DNA of 64,000 bases from assembly GCA_947034885.2 (NCBI GenBank), contig OX344751.2, positions 39,833,082 through 39,897,081 on the forward strand, in the 5' to 3' direction. The translations under genes and the position numbers were made by a program. Below, in pieces: positions 24,784 to 35,800 of the stretch. Under the pieces are notes generated by a model that searched no databases, had not been told where the DNA came from, and saw only the letters and a program-made list of their open reading frames with translations. The stretch is from Thuidium tamariscinum (Eukaryota > Streptophyta > Bryopsida > Hypnales > Thuidiaceae). How positions within the stretch are numbered: the first letter of the stretch is position 1; each line of letters begins with the position of its first letter.

Positions 24784-24919
24784 CTATGTGACGTGATCGG
24801 CCAACGTCAAAATTTTCATAGAGTTTTTCGTTCGCAATTCATGAAGAACAGGTCCAAAGATACGCGTCCCTATAGGCTCCCCTTGCTTATTCACTATTAC
24901 AACTGCATTCTTATCAAAA
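24784..24919 (-). pseudogene. Ribosomal protein uL14 (bacterial/organellar type), last exon
   Basis: The minus-strand frame begins at an acceptor (GTGAGCAG) and reads [20 protein letters not shown], then FGPVLHELR, ending [10 protein letters not shown] and TAG at 24784-24786. This is the C-terminal third of organellar-type L14, which sits at the interface of the large subunit. The native stop codon and a splice acceptor are kept, but no earlier exon is present. Whether it derives from the nuclear gene for mitochondrial L14 cannot be decided here, though the intron favours that. Confidence 0.85.
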
Positions 24920-25043
24920 CTGCTCACGTGACCGGCGTCCCCTCCGCCTCCGCCTCGACATGCTCACTTTGTGTTCATTACAACGACAAGCAAAAAAAAC
25001 AGGACCAAAGCCTGGAGTCGAACCCTAATTCGAGGAGTTCTCC

Positions 25044-25286
25044 TCAAGCGACCGCCGTCGACTCCGCCTCCGGTCTAACGTCCCTCTGCTTCCTCCGCTG
25101 ATGCACATCCCAGTTGTACACCCTCGCAATCGTGACCTCCGTAATCGTCATCTGGTCGCGCAAGAAGTGCAGATCCTCCACGATCGACTTCAACTTCTTA
25201 TTCCCGGTTCCCAAGTTCCTCGTCAAAAGTTCAAGCGCCTCCTCGCACCCGTACTCCAGCATCACATTGGCGCCCAACCAGACCGT
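25044..25286 (-). pseudogene. Prefoldin subunit 3, C-terminal fragment
   Basis: The minus-strand frame reads [12 protein letters not shown], then [16 protein letters not shown] and [12 protein letters not shown], ending at TGA (25044-25046). This is the second coiled-coil helix and hairpin of prefoldin 3 (VBP1-like), a subunit of the hexameric co-chaperone that hands actin and tubulin to CCT. It is an incomplete gene: upstream exons are absent and a stop precedes the TVWLG segment. Confidence 0.9.
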
Positions 25287-26128
25287 GCGCTTGTTTCAAA
25301 ACGCTTTGTCCATATCTATGTCGCTACTGGTGCAAGAAGAGGCTCTTTTTGATCTTGTAAGATGACATTCAGCAAATCTGGGAGGGATATATTTGAGGTT
25401 AAAAATCGTTGGATGTAGGTCTCGCTTGTATTCTTGGATTGTGCAATTTTGTGTGTGCTTGGTGGTTTAAAGTTTCCAACAGTGCTGCCGACATTGTTGC
25501 GATCATCATCCTCTGCTTGGCTGTTGTGTAGGGAGAAGTCTTTTTAGAGCTTGCTTGTTCTTTGCAAACCCGAGGTTTGCATTCGGCGGGCAGCCCGTAT
25601 CGAAATGAGAAGATGAAGTCCCAAACCTTGGAACTGCAATGTCAAGCCTCTGTGGAGGCTGCCAATGCCGGCAGGTACCTGCCGGCATCGTACCTTGGAC
25701 GTGGTCATGGAAAGCTGTCGAGGTATACGCTTGTCTGTGACCAAAGCAAGGCTTAAGCGTTTGGCTCTTTTTGGATTAAGCAGTTGCAGTAATGTAACTC
25801 GTACTCTGTGTAACCAATCGCAGTTGGTGAAAAATTACGGTGCCCATAACAATCATTTCCAAGGAGGTTGTAAATTACTCTGCAGCTCCCAAGGCGGTCA
25901 AATGCGCCTTGGAATCTAAAGCTAAAAATATTTGCATTACTACGGCCTGTCGTAATTACTGTGTTTCACTGTATATGTTGTGCTTAGTTTAGGTAGTGTC
26001 GTATTGTTTAGTGTTTTTTGTACTTCTCTCCAAGAGAATTTTCTCAGGAGGAGACTCCCTGTGAGAGCCGTCAGATGGTTACCCTGGTTGGTGTGTTTTA
26101 CAATCAACAGAGGCTGTTGGTTCTGCAG
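25287..26128 (+). other. Captured DNA without recognised gene
   Basis: Lies between the minus-strand and plus-strand fragment sets. A GATGTAGGTCTCGCTTG segment near 25414-25430 resembles GACGTAGGTCTCGATTG at 52036-52052 in the other element. Nothing else is recognised. Confidence 0.4.
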
Positions 26129-27573
26129 GCAGAGCTTTGAAATGTATGAGAGGGTATGTGCTCTTGAAGGTATGGGAGAGCTAAAGCAGGAAGCTCTTGT
26201 CAACTCGGGGAACACTCTCTGTGAATGGGCATCACTTGCTACAAGTATTCCCGAGGACAAAGGAGGCGGGGCTGCTGTTGCCGCTGAGCTGCTCAAGCAA
26301 GCCGATGAGAGGTGTAGCATTTGATCCACTCGCTTCTGCTTTTCCCACCAAAGTAGATCCTGGAATTTCTCCGTGCTCTAGAATTTGCTTTGGGACGTTT
26401 CTTTGAAATATGACCCTCTCTGAAATGGCATTCTGGATTATTATGCACGCTTGTCACACCATCATTGACCAGCAAACTTGTCATACAGCCTATGTTGTAG
26501 CCATTTGGGGGGGACTTCAAGCAGGCAGATTTAAGAGGTCAAGGTTTTAACAGTTTCCTAGGCAGTATTTATATCTAGGTGTTGTCTGAGCCAAGAGTTT
26601 GGAATGCAGAGCAGATATTCACGAGCCCTGGCTGTTACACCTGAGGATGTAGAGCTTCTTACAAACGTGGGGGACTGCTGTGTTCAACGAGCAGAGCTCT
26701 TCCATTCTGCGTTGCACCGAAGTGAATGCTCTACTGTCTCGCTCGATGCATGGGCTCCAGTGAAAGAAATTTATGATCATGGCCTTCAGGTGTACAGTAA
26801 GGCATGTGCTAATGCTGATACACGTATTGGCGACGACCTTGGAGGGTTGCTACAGAACTGGAGTGCTTGTTTATCCTCATTTGCAGAGGTGAGAAATAGA
26901 GGAATTTGCATTGTCACGCACTCACGACATACTTGTTTGCTTTTGCTCCTCTCAATCAATGCATTGCATTGTGTTCCTTACATGAATTTTCTGCAGCGAA
27001 CACCAGATTTGCAAGAAGCGAACGAAGCCTACAGACAAGCTCAGGAGAAACTGAGGTCAGCAATTCAGTTTAAGAAAATAGATGTTACTCTTTTTATTGC
27101 TCTTGGAGAATCCTTTGCCAGTCAGGCTGAGCGCTCCATCGCCGATCCTGCTTCCCAGCAACAGGTATGACAGCATCTGGGCGTTAATCCTCTGTCGGTG
27201 CACCTTCCAAAAAAATGGGTGTCAGTGAATCATTTTGATTCTTCCAGAAACGTTGGAGCAACAGCCATGATGTTATGTTTTTATGAGGTGCTTGGCCTTG
27301 GTGCTTATTTTGGGGTGTCTACCTGAAAGAATTGGAGGTCCAATGCACTACAAGTCGACAGCGGCAGGCTGCTACTATTTCTAGATTTTGAATGGTTTTC
27401 TACAATGATGTCTCCTCGTGTCAGATATCTCAAAAGTTCTTGTATCGCGTGCACTGCAGAGTTTGAAACAATTAGAGGAAGCAGTGAATGCCGGCTTTGG
27501 AGCTGCACTAACTATAGATTCGACGAGTGTGGAGGGTCTCTTGGGGGTTTCTCATTTTTATTCTGTTGCTTTG
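26129..27573 (+). pseudogene. TPR-like protein fragment (four exons)
   Basis: Four exon-like blocks with good splice borders: 26129-26311 (CAG before, AG|GTGTAG after), 26615-26888 (GAG|GTGAGA), 26997-27164 (CTGCAG before, CAG|GTATGA after) and 27425-27573 (G|GTAAGG). They encode helical, alanine-rich segments such as MYERVCALEGMGELKQEAL, YSRALAVTPEDVELL and EANEAYRQAQEKLRSAIQF, typical of tetratricopeptide repeats. I do not recognise the specific gene. It has no start or end and is probably non-functional debris inside the transposon. Confidence 0.6.
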
Positions 27574-27884
27574 GTAAGGTGTCGATTTTCTCTAGATAAC
27601 CAATGCGCAGCCCAGAGAGAATGACAATGTTTTGTCCGCTTTGTTCCTCTTCCTGCAATATCTGGTTAGAATTGAGCTACCGATATTTATTACTTGGTGA
27701 TTGGGCACTTGAATTATGTGCGGCTGGATCCATACTTGACATTAATTCATGGAAGTGGCTCTCAGTGCGTTGTATCAAAGGTGGAGGATTGATGAGCGGA
27801 GTTTGAGGATGAAAGACAGTCTGCTGAACTCTTGTTTTGTGTGATTATGATAGGATCTTCAAGATTGATTATTGAAGACTCAAA

Positions 27885-29157
27885 ATGACTTCTGTGGAAC
27901 GAGTTGGTCGAGTTGGAGGTCAGAAGGAAGCTATAAATGAGGATGCGAAGGAGGAGGTGAAGCCGCCTTACCAGCCTTTGAAGGTCCTGGGAGGAATTCG
28001 GGAAAAGGGTTTGATGGCGATGGCGGAGCCGGTGGGAAGCCTGGGCGTGTCTCTTTGCCACAGCCGAGTGTTAGACCGTTCCCTGTTGCGCGTCATCGCT
28101 CCGAGGGCCCTGTAAGCTTCACTTCGCCCCTGGAGGATTGATACGTTGAAAATTAGGTTTGAATGCGGAAGTTGAATGGTGATGGTGTTTACGTTTTCAA
28201 AATCCTTATATGGAGCAATGGTTTGTGGTTCCCGAAGTGAATTCCTTGTTACATCACTTCTGTAGTTGACTTGCTGCTAAGTTTTCAGTGCAATCTAGAA
28301 TGACTCAGGGTTCACTTTTTATGAATGTTTCCTGATCCTTTCATGCGTACAGTAGATGTGTATCTGCACAATATTAAGAAGAAGCTCGTGTCACTAAGTT
28401 CTTTGAGTTGCGATGGCAGCATTGGGCACCTCAACGGGAGCCCGAAACCGTGGCAATGCCGGATGATTTTGAAGAATTACGCGCAGAGGGTCTGGCAGCT
28501 CTAGCCAAGCCACTTATACGAAAGAAAAAAGTAACCCTGAATCTAAGTCGATGGAAGACTGAACGCAATTCGAAAGATACTGATCTCAAAGGCTCCAACC
28601 TGGATCTGGATAACTCCTCACCTGTTGAAGAAATAACTTCTCAAGTCGAGGAACTGGAAACTGCACATGTAGAATCCAGAATCGAGAGAGCTCCCGAAGC
28701 TGTTTCACGGCCAAGAGTTTCTTTCACCTTGCCGACCAAGAAGAGTGCAGATACGGCAGATTTTTAAGGTTCTACCTAAATTTGGTTTGCTGTGTTTGTT
28801 TTTTGACCCGGTGTACGACCATGTTTCTATTGGTTTCATAGGATGTGCGTTGCTCTAATGAAATCAAATTGATGCTGCAGACGTAGTGACAGAAGTTCGT
28901 ACCAAACCCATAGAATATGCTGAACTATCTAGGTTCAGAAGTGATTCCGGTGCGAGTAGTAGAGGAGTAGTCCGAGATACTGGAGTGGAGGCGTCAAGGT
29001 CTGAATCCGAAGAGGCATCAATCGACGAAGAGAATCGTGCCGCTATTGCGTCCATGTCCCACAGGGAGATTTTTTTGGGTTTACTACGTAGTGAAAGATC
29101 CGCAGCTGAGGTTGCAGAAGCCCAATATGAGATTATGAACCGGCTGAAACCTGAAGT
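27885..29157 (+). pseudogene. RPAP1/MINIYO N-terminal fragment
   Basis: Three exons. Exon 1 (27885-28111) starts MTSVERVG, shifts frame near 28010, then reads SVRPFPVARHRSEGP. Exon 2 (28420-28768) joins in phase with HWAPQREPE and contains LAKPLIRKKKVTLNLSRWK, ending with an in-frame TAA just before its donor. Exon 3 (28881-29157) reads through IDEENRAAIASMS and AEAQYEIMNRLKPE, the RPAP1 N-terminal signature. RPAP1 (MINIYO in plants) is a large RNA polymerase II assembly and elongation factor; only its first few hundred residues are present. The frameshift, nonsense codon and missing remainder make it a pseudogene. It runs straight into the transposon end. Confidence 0.85.
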
Positions 29158-29181
29158 AGGATGTTCCCGAAGCTCCCCGTT

Positions 29182-29233
29182 CCCCTTGGTAGACGCCGCT
29201 CCAGTGAATGGAGCGTAAGCGTCTACCAAGGGG
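29182..29233. other. Terminal hairpin of gene-capture element 1
   Basis: CCCCTTGGTAGACGC (29182-29196) pairs over 15 bp with 29219-29233. An inner 7-bp stem CGCTCCA/TGGAGCG encloses loop GTGAA, with a 3-base bulge. It lies six bases from the element's end (CCCAT region). It is conserved in element 2 (51968-52019), with one substitution in the inner stem. Confidence 0.9.
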
Positions 29234-29239
29234 GCCCAT

Positions 29240-29244
29240 AAAAA
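29240..29244. repeat. Target-site duplication, right, of gene-capture element 1
   Basis: AAAAA follows the element end CCCAT. It pairs with AACAA at 22347-22351, with one mismatch. Confidence 0.7.
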
Positions 29245-29468
29245 TGTGCAAAAATTCAAAAAAGGATTGAGACGTTTCAGGGTTGAGGTGAAGTAAGAGT
29301 CCCTATCTGTGCTATCCACTACTGACACTTGATGATGTTAAAAGGGTTCACTTGCTTTTTGATTATGGCACAATTAGGAGCTCATTTTATGTTAGCTTCA
29401 ATTTGATTTTTATGTTGTATTGCTACAAGCATGTTGTAAGGTACTTAATACCAAACATTACATACATG
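29245..29468 (+). other. Segmental-duplication sequence before the copia element
   Basis: No gene. Matches 49930-50153, with a short indel near 29310. Confidence 0.7.
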
Positions 29469-29473
29469 TTTTG

Positions 29474-29676
29474 TGTTGAGATAAGATAACGATCCTAGTT
29501 AACTTAGGCTAAGTGAGACTTAGGATAAGATAAGAGTAGATCTCACTACTAGTGACACTACTAGTGATACTTCCTATATAAATGTATGATCATGTAACAC
29601 TTATGATTATTTACTTTGAGAACTTCTTATTTGCATTATATATTTTCTGTGTCTATGCTCTGCTTCCTTCGCAACA
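29474..29676 (+). repeat. 5' LTR of copia element
   Basis: 203 bp. It contains two ACTAGTGA-type repeats and a TATATAAAT promoter-like motif near 29574, then ends in TTCGCAACA. It differs from the 3' LTR at one visible base (AGGCTAAG versus AGGTTAAG). Confidence 0.95.
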
Positions 29677-29692
29677 CGTTATCAGCACGATT
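29677..29692 (+). promoter_or_regulatory. Primer binding site
   Basis: CGTTATCAGCACGA directly follows the LTR. This TTATCAGCACG form is common in plant copia elements and is usually ascribed to a half of initiator tRNA-Met. Confidence 0.6.
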
Positions 29693-29758
29693 TGTCTCTC
29701 GTTTTGCTATTCTCTTTTTCTCTTTTCTTTTTTGCTATTGTCTTTAGCTACGATAGCT

Positions 29759-31291
29759 ATGGCGGATAAGAAGTCAGTGCGGGAGAGTAGCTCCCGGGTA
29801 CAACCACTTTTGTTTGATGCTCTTGAAGCCGATGGTAGCAATTACATGGAGTGGAGTATAGATGTGAAAGCGTACTTTTATTCGGAGGAGTTGGACGATG
29901 CGATCGATGATGAACCAAAGGCGGATTTTCCAATGTCATCCAAGTAGAAAGCTTTGCTTATTCTTCACCGCCACCTTCACACCTCTCTTCGACAACAATA
30001 CATCCAAGTTGACAACCCGGCGGAGCTATGGCGTCAACTTCATGTTCGGTTTTATCATGAACGCACTATCTTTCTTCCCCAAGCTCGAAATGATTGGATT
30101 GCTCTTCGTGTTCTTGATTTCCCTGATTTCCTTTCCTTCAATGCTGAATTGCATCGTATTACTGCTCAACTTCGTCTTTGTGGAGATAGGATTACAGATA
30201 GGGAGCTCATAGATAAAACCCTATCCACTTTTCCTCCGGCTTCTGCCCTCTTAGCTCAGCAGTATAGGAATATGAAGTTTACGACACATTCCGAACTAAT
30301 GTCTTATCTCTTGCTTGCTGAAAAACAGCAACAGCTTCTACTTAAAAACGCAGAAGCAAAACCCGCTCGAGAGGCTCACATTTCTGAGATCTCGAGGCAA
30401 CAACCACGAGGAACAAGGAAACAACAACAACGGTTGCCAAATCGGCAACACCCTAGAGATAAGTCAAACTCTTATAGACCCTCCTCTAATAGAGTCTCTC
30501 GATACTCAGATCGTTTTTCTAATCGTGATTATCGCTCTTCTCAATTGAACGATAGATCTTCTGATAGAACCCTCGATAGGAAGTCATCTTTTTCATGTGA
30601 CGATCGTACTTGTCACAAGTGTGGCCGTAAAGGGCATATTGCTCGATACTGCCGCACTCCTGAGTACTACGTTAGTATGTACAAAGAGTTAGAGAAGTTT
30701 AGAAATGAAAAGAGAGAGGCTCATTCGCTCGACGCTCTTTCCTCTTCCAATGTAGATATCGAAAATTACATGGTGCATATCTCCAAAGAGTTAGCTCCTA
30801 CAGATATAGCTCTTATCGATAGTGCCACGACACATACAATTCTTAGAGATCCGAAATATTTCACGTTTGCTAGCCGTGATAGAACCTGGCAGACTTGTGA
30901 TATCGTCACAATTGCTGGAAGTCGGAACTTTCGGTTCCGAGAGGGCCAGGCAACTATAGTATTGCCTGGGGGGACCCCCCTCGTGTGTGAAAAAGCAATG
31001 TATGCCCCTGATGCCCCCCGGAGCCTGATCAGCTACCGTGATTTACGGGCTAATAGGATGGATGTCTCCACTGCATTGGATGACCATAAAGAAGTATTGG
31101 AACTCAGGCAAGGTCAGCAACTCCTTGCCACCGCTAACGCAGGAGTTACTGGCCTATACGAGTTATTGATAAGCCCTCCTAAGGAATCAGCTTTCCACTT
31201 CTCTACTTCGGTAGGAGATGATGAAGAGTACCGGAACTCAGGCAAGGCCGACAGTTCCTTGCCACTGCGAAAGCAGGAGTCGATGGACTAG
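29759..31291 (+). pseudogene. Copia gag-protease region, interrupted
   Basis: ATG at 29759 opens MADKKSVRE and a gag capsid-like segment (NYMEWSIDVKAYF, AELWRQLHVRFYH). A TAG at 29945-29947 interrupts it in frame, after which the same frame runs 445 codons. A CCHC zinc knuckle (CHKCGRKGHIARYC) lies near 30613-30655 and binds the genomic RNA in this family. The aspartic protease motif LIDSATTHTIL follows near 30812. A reading-frame slip near the end leads to a stop at 31291. With one nonsense codon and a slip it cannot make a full polyprotein. Confidence 0.9.
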
Positions 31292-31862
31292 TATGTGAGA
31301 GCAACTCTGCTTTGATACCCCCCTCTACAGCTAAGACTGGATTGTGCATAGTCGGTTGGGCCATCCAGGCACCACTATGTTGAGGAGGATGTTACCTTTG
31401 TTGGAAGGACACAATTTGTGTACCAGTGATGCTGACAAGGTTGGGAGCTGCGCGGCATGTTCGCAAGGAAAGCTTATTAAGCGCCCTTCACATTGGAAGC
31501 TACCAACAGAACTCCCTCCTATGTTACAACGTCTACAAGGTGATGTATGCGGACCAATTACTCCATCTTCTGGACCATTTCGATATTTTCTTGTGCTTGT
31601 TGATGCTTCAGGCAAACACTCAGAGGTATCCCTGCTTAGCACCCGAAACATGGTGTTTTCAAAGCTTCTAGCTATGATTATTAAGTTTCGGACTCATTAT
31701 CCGGAAAATCCCTTGAAGAATTTATGGATGGATAATGCCCAAGAATTTCGTTCTCATACTTTTGAGGATTATTGTATTGCCAATGGGATTTCTTTGACAT
31801 ACTCTGTACCGTATGAGCATTCACAAAATGGATTGGCGGAGGCGTATATTAAGAAGATCTAG
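31292..31862 (+). pseudogene. Copia GAG-pre-integrase and integrase core
   Basis: After a frame slip near 31345 (a base is missing where Trp would precede HSRLGHPG) the frame encodes the zinc-binding H-H-C-C segment (HSRLGHPG ... CAACSQGK) and the integrase core. The three acidic catalytic positions are visible in GDVCGPI, MDNAQEF and NGLAEAYIK. TAG at 31860-31862 ends the frame. The integrase inserts the cDNA and makes the 5-bp target duplication seen here. Confidence 0.9.
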
Positions 31863-32567
31863 CTTATCACTCGGCCTTTATTGATTCATGCCCAGTTGCT
31901 CACTACAATGTGGGGGCATGCAGTTTTACATGCAGCTACACTACTCAGGTTCCGTCTGACCCTACTCAATACTCAGTCTTATCTTGAATTAGTATCCGGG
32001 CGAGTACCCAATGTTTCCCTTCTGTACATGGTCGCACTTCTTTTTGTCTTGGTTTGCAGATCTCACACCTACCTGATGGTAATATATTTCTTCACCAAAC
32101 GGCATACATTCAACATTTATTGAAACATTTCCACATGCATCAAGCCAATGCTCTGTCTGCACCCATGGTTGGTCGGAGTAAGACGCATGATGATCCGTAC
32201 CGCCCTTGCGAGGAGGAGGAAGAATATGACAAGCAACAGTACCTCACAGCGGTCGGAGCATTATTGTATTTAACACCAATGTGAACTCAATCAAAGTATG
32301 GAGACAATAGTGATTCATGAAGACAATGCGGCATGTGTGGCACAAGTTATAGGCAGATTCATCAAGTCTGATTGGACCAAGCACATTAGTCCACAGATCT
32401 TTGGATTTACTCAAGACCTTATTGAAGCACGAGAAATTAAAGTGGAGAAGGTTCAGTCTTCTCATGACATTGCAGATTTACTTACAAAGGTACTCCCGGC
32501 TTATACTCATAAACGATTAGTTCACGAAGCTGGTATGAAGTCTCTTCAAGATCTCACTTCACATTAG
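31863..32567 (+). pseudogene. Copia RT C-terminus and RNase H remnant
   Basis: The integrase C-terminal part (LLTTMWGHAVLHAATLL) breaks off near 32020 and joins, in another frame, the distal RT connection segment (GLQISHLPDG, LHQTAYIQHLLKHF, YLTAVGALLYL). After another shift the RNase H end follows (IHEDNAACV ... HDIADLLTKVLP), with TAG at 32565-32567. The reverse transcriptase palm with its YVDD site is absent, so this is an internal deletion and not just point decay. Confidence 0.9.
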
Positions 32568-32648
32568 GTTACACTCTTTTTCTTTCTGTGAATTTTCCTT
32601 ATAAAGGTTTTTGTCACAGTTAAGTTTTTTAATGAGGTAACCCAGGAT

Positions 32649-32658
32649 CGAGGAGGAG
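32649..32658 (+). promoter_or_regulatory. Polypurine tract
   Basis: A purine-rich GAGGAGGAG lies immediately before the 3' LTR, the position used to prime plus-strand synthesis in LTR retroelements. Confidence 0.7.
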
Positions 32659-32861
32659 TGTTGAGATAAGATAACGATCCTAGTTAACTTAGGTTAAGTG
32701 AGACTTAGGATAAGATAAGAGTAGATCTCACTACTAGTGACACTACTAGTGATACTTCCTATATAAATGTATGATCATGTAACACTTATGATTATTTACT
32801 TTGAGAACTTCTTATTTGCATTATATATTTTCTGTGTCTATGCTCTGCTTCCTTCGCAACA
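32659..32861 (+). repeat. 3' LTR of copia element
   Basis: 203 bp, one visible mismatch from the 5' LTR. It is followed by the TTTTG target duplication. Confidence 0.95.
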
Positions 32862-32866
32862 TTTTG

Positions 32867-35800
32867 CATCTCCCAAATAGATGGAACCTTGTTACATTTT
32901 TTTATCAAGTATCTTATACCTACAACTCTTAGTTGGGACTCATTATTGAGAATTGTGAATATCATTTTTAGAGCAACTAAACTCTAAAAGGGGAATGAAG
33001 TTGTTCTACTTTAAGTATAGACAGTGATCAACATCCTTCTAATTTAACCTTTGAGGACCATTGTTGAATTTGGAGGAGGGGCAATACCTTTTCTAGTCCC
33101 AAACTAAATATAGAAAAAACACCCAATCATCATGTATTTTTGAGATTTGACCACATCAATGGAATTGGCATGAATGCTTAGGCCTGTACAATAAATTTTA
33201 TGGCAATTAAAGGTTCTCTTGCTAAAAGAATTTTAAATTTTTTCAACCTACATTTTGTTAGTTTTTTCAACTCCTAAACTACATTTTAGCACACATTGTT
33301 GTAATTCTTGTTCCAATGCATTCGATTCCCATATACCCACACCCGTCTCCTTCTCTCCGTATTCTACTTCAATTCTAAACTTTGGCTACCTATGAAAAAG
33401 TGTCAATTTCTACCCAAAAGTAAGTGATCAATCCTTAAATGCTTTTTGCTTGTTTCTATGTTTTAAGTTGAAAGTTTTTACTACAAAGTTTTGTGGTTGT
33501 TAGATAATTGAGATGACACCTTAGAAGGAAGCAAAAAATTGATTTTTATTTTCAAATTCAATTTTTGATTATATTACAAATAATTAAAGATAAAATTGTA
33601 ATGTTTTTTGTTTGTTATAGAATCATCAATCAATGTTGACGAGAAATGCATTTTGTTTTAATTCCTTTAGTTATAGAGATTCAATATATGCCTTTTTGAA
33701 AATGAAAATGTCTACATACTTTACTTCATGATATTAAGTATAACTTTTACTTGTTTTTTTTCATTCATTTATCTAAACCTTTGGATTACACATTTTTCTA
33801 TTAATTGTTATGAATTCTATAATTGTTTTTATTTTAAAAAAGTAAAAACTATGAACCATAATTATTTGCAAAGATTGGTGTGAGATTGTGAGAAATGTAT
33901 GACAATCCTGGGTTTGTTACTATGCTTTTGACATACTTAAATTTAAGGCACTCATAATTATTTTGTATCTAATTTCATTTTTTGTTCTTCTAAATTTTTT
34001 AACTACTTATAAATACACAAAGTAAAATAAGATCAAATGCTGAATCTAAAGATATCAAAATCAATGTAGAAATAATTAAATAATTCTCTTTTGAACATAA
34101 AGTGGCTTGACTAGAAGTTCTTTTAATTTTGAAAAAAAATAGAAGATTTAATTAGACTCTTTAATGATTTTATTATTTTTTGAAGATAAAAATATAAAAT
34201 GGATTATTTTCTTACAAACTCCCTTTATCTTAATATTCCATAATAGTTTTGGAAAATCTTTTATTTTTATTTGAATTTTGGAGAATGTACTCTTTTAGTG
34301 TATTATAACTTTTACTCTTTTAAATTTAATTTGAATTGATTTTGCTAAATCTCATAGTACATTCATCATAACCTCTAAATGCAATGAATTTACCAAATTA
34401 TGTTATATAATTTGTTGATGTTATATTTTTGGTTAAATCTTTAAATGAAGAAGATTTTTGAGATTCAAATGGTGAAACCTCAAAATGTTTTCTAGTTTCA
34501 ATCACTAATTACCATTACAACCATTTTATATTATTCTAACAAGGTTTTCTAGGGAAGAAAAAATGATAGATTATTTAAACTATTAGTTATATAGAGAATA
34601 AAATGGAGTATCTCTCAATAAGTTGTAGATAAAGTTTACATTCAAATTGTTGTTGCCTTATTTTGTTTTTTGAAGAAATGATTGTACAAAAATTATAAGA
34701 TTATTAAAGTGTTAAAAGAATTCTAAAATTAAAAGTAATGATGTTAAAAGTTATAATAAAAAATTTGGAATTTTAACACTATTCAATGTTAGACAAAATT
34801 TTGGTTAGTTATAAGAAAATTTACTTGTAAAAAAACAAAAACACTTGTTTTGGTAAATTTTTTGAGTAGAATTCTTGACATTGATTTGAAAAAATACATA
34901 ATTATGATTCATAAATACTTCATTGACCATACACATGATATAAAACATAGTCTTTGATGAAGAAAGACTTGTAAATGACATATGTTGTAGTACAACTAAA
35001 TTTCATCAAAAAACCATGCTCAAATCCATAGAATCAATGGAGATTAAAATCCAACACAATGTAATTGGTAAGCAAATAAATCTTGAAATTTAGTATTCTA
35101 TTTGAATTCAAATTAATTTTTGGTTTGAAAATATAATTCAAAAGTGAAATCTTTGTCAAAATGTAATCAACACGTTAAGGTTAGGTCAAATGGACAAAGG
35201 ATGTTTTGGAAAAAGAAAAGTCTCAAATTGCCAATTTTCAATGCATTGTCCAAAATCAAAACTAAAACTTTTTTTTTCACCTCCAATACTTTTCTATACA
35301 AATGTATTAGACAAGTAGGGCAATGTGTGGAATAAACATCAACCCATGAGATCAAGTAGATTGAAAGACGATGAGGTTTGAAGTGAGAATAAAACTTCTT
35401 TTCATCTTTGCAAAATAGGGTTATCAAACTTTGAGTGCTTTTAGAGTTAAACATCCATTCTCCACAAAAATTAATGATATTTTCACCATTCCTAAGTATA
35501 TAATCTTAAATTCTCTACAACATTCATTAGCATGCATTGTCAATAAGATGGCTTTGTAATAAATTGAAGCAATATTGTTTTTGTGGTCAAGTAGTATAGT
35601 GATGAAAGTATATTGTTGTAGTGCAAAATTAGTACAAAAACAATGTATTTTCAACACTATCGTGCTTAACCATTGAAAAAGCATTGCATCATTAACTATT
35701 ATTGAAGAAGTTGGGGATAGGGATCCCAAAACCACCAAAAATCATTAGAAGAAATCTAAGGCCTGCAAGAGACTGTGAGTTCCCGAAGTCTGGGAACGCA

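Larger units (their letters stand above)
22352..29239. mobile_element. Gene-capture transposon 1 (Pack-type, unclassified)
   Basis: A 6,888-bp insertion defined by an empty site in the duplicated unit (about 49925). The left end is GACGTGTGGGCCCC followed by GACTCTAAA. The right end is a long hairpin followed by GGGCCCAT. Both ends match element 2 (51963-55490, inverted). The two ends share only a short inverted TGGGCCC. The target duplication is 5 bp. Inside are intron-containing fragments of alpha-tubulin, organellar-type uL14 and prefoldin 3 (minus strand), and of a TPR-like protein and RPAP1/MINIYO (plus strand), with no transposase. Retained introns show that capture occurred at DNA level. 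The 5-bp duplication does not fit hAT (8), Mutator (9-11), CACTA or Harbinger (3), Mariner (TA) or Helitron (none), so I leave the superfamily open. Confidence 0.85.
29474..32861 (+). mobile_element. Ty1/copia LTR retrotransposon, RT-deleted
   Basis: 3,388 bp with 203-bp LTRs (29474-29676 and 32659-32861, starting TGTTGAG and ending CGCAACA, one mismatch seen). It is flanked by TTTTG duplications (29469-29473 and 32862-32866). The empty site with a single TTTTG is at 50154-50158. The domain order gag, protease, integrase, then RT/RNase H is copia-type. The element has a stop in gag, frameshifts before integrase, and a deletion removing most of reverse transcriptase, so it could only have moved using proteins from a relative. 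Confidence 0.95.

Noticed and set aside
25044-25286. Functional link between captured prefoldin 3 and captured alpha-tubulin
   Set aside because: Prefoldin does deliver tubulin to CCT, but both fragments are incomplete and the other captured genes are unrelated, so chance is enough.
22352-29239. Helitron as the class of the gene-capture elements
   Set aside because: Multi-gene capture and a hairpin near one end suggested it, but the ends lack TC and CTRR, and the empty sites show a 5-bp duplication where a Helitron gives none.
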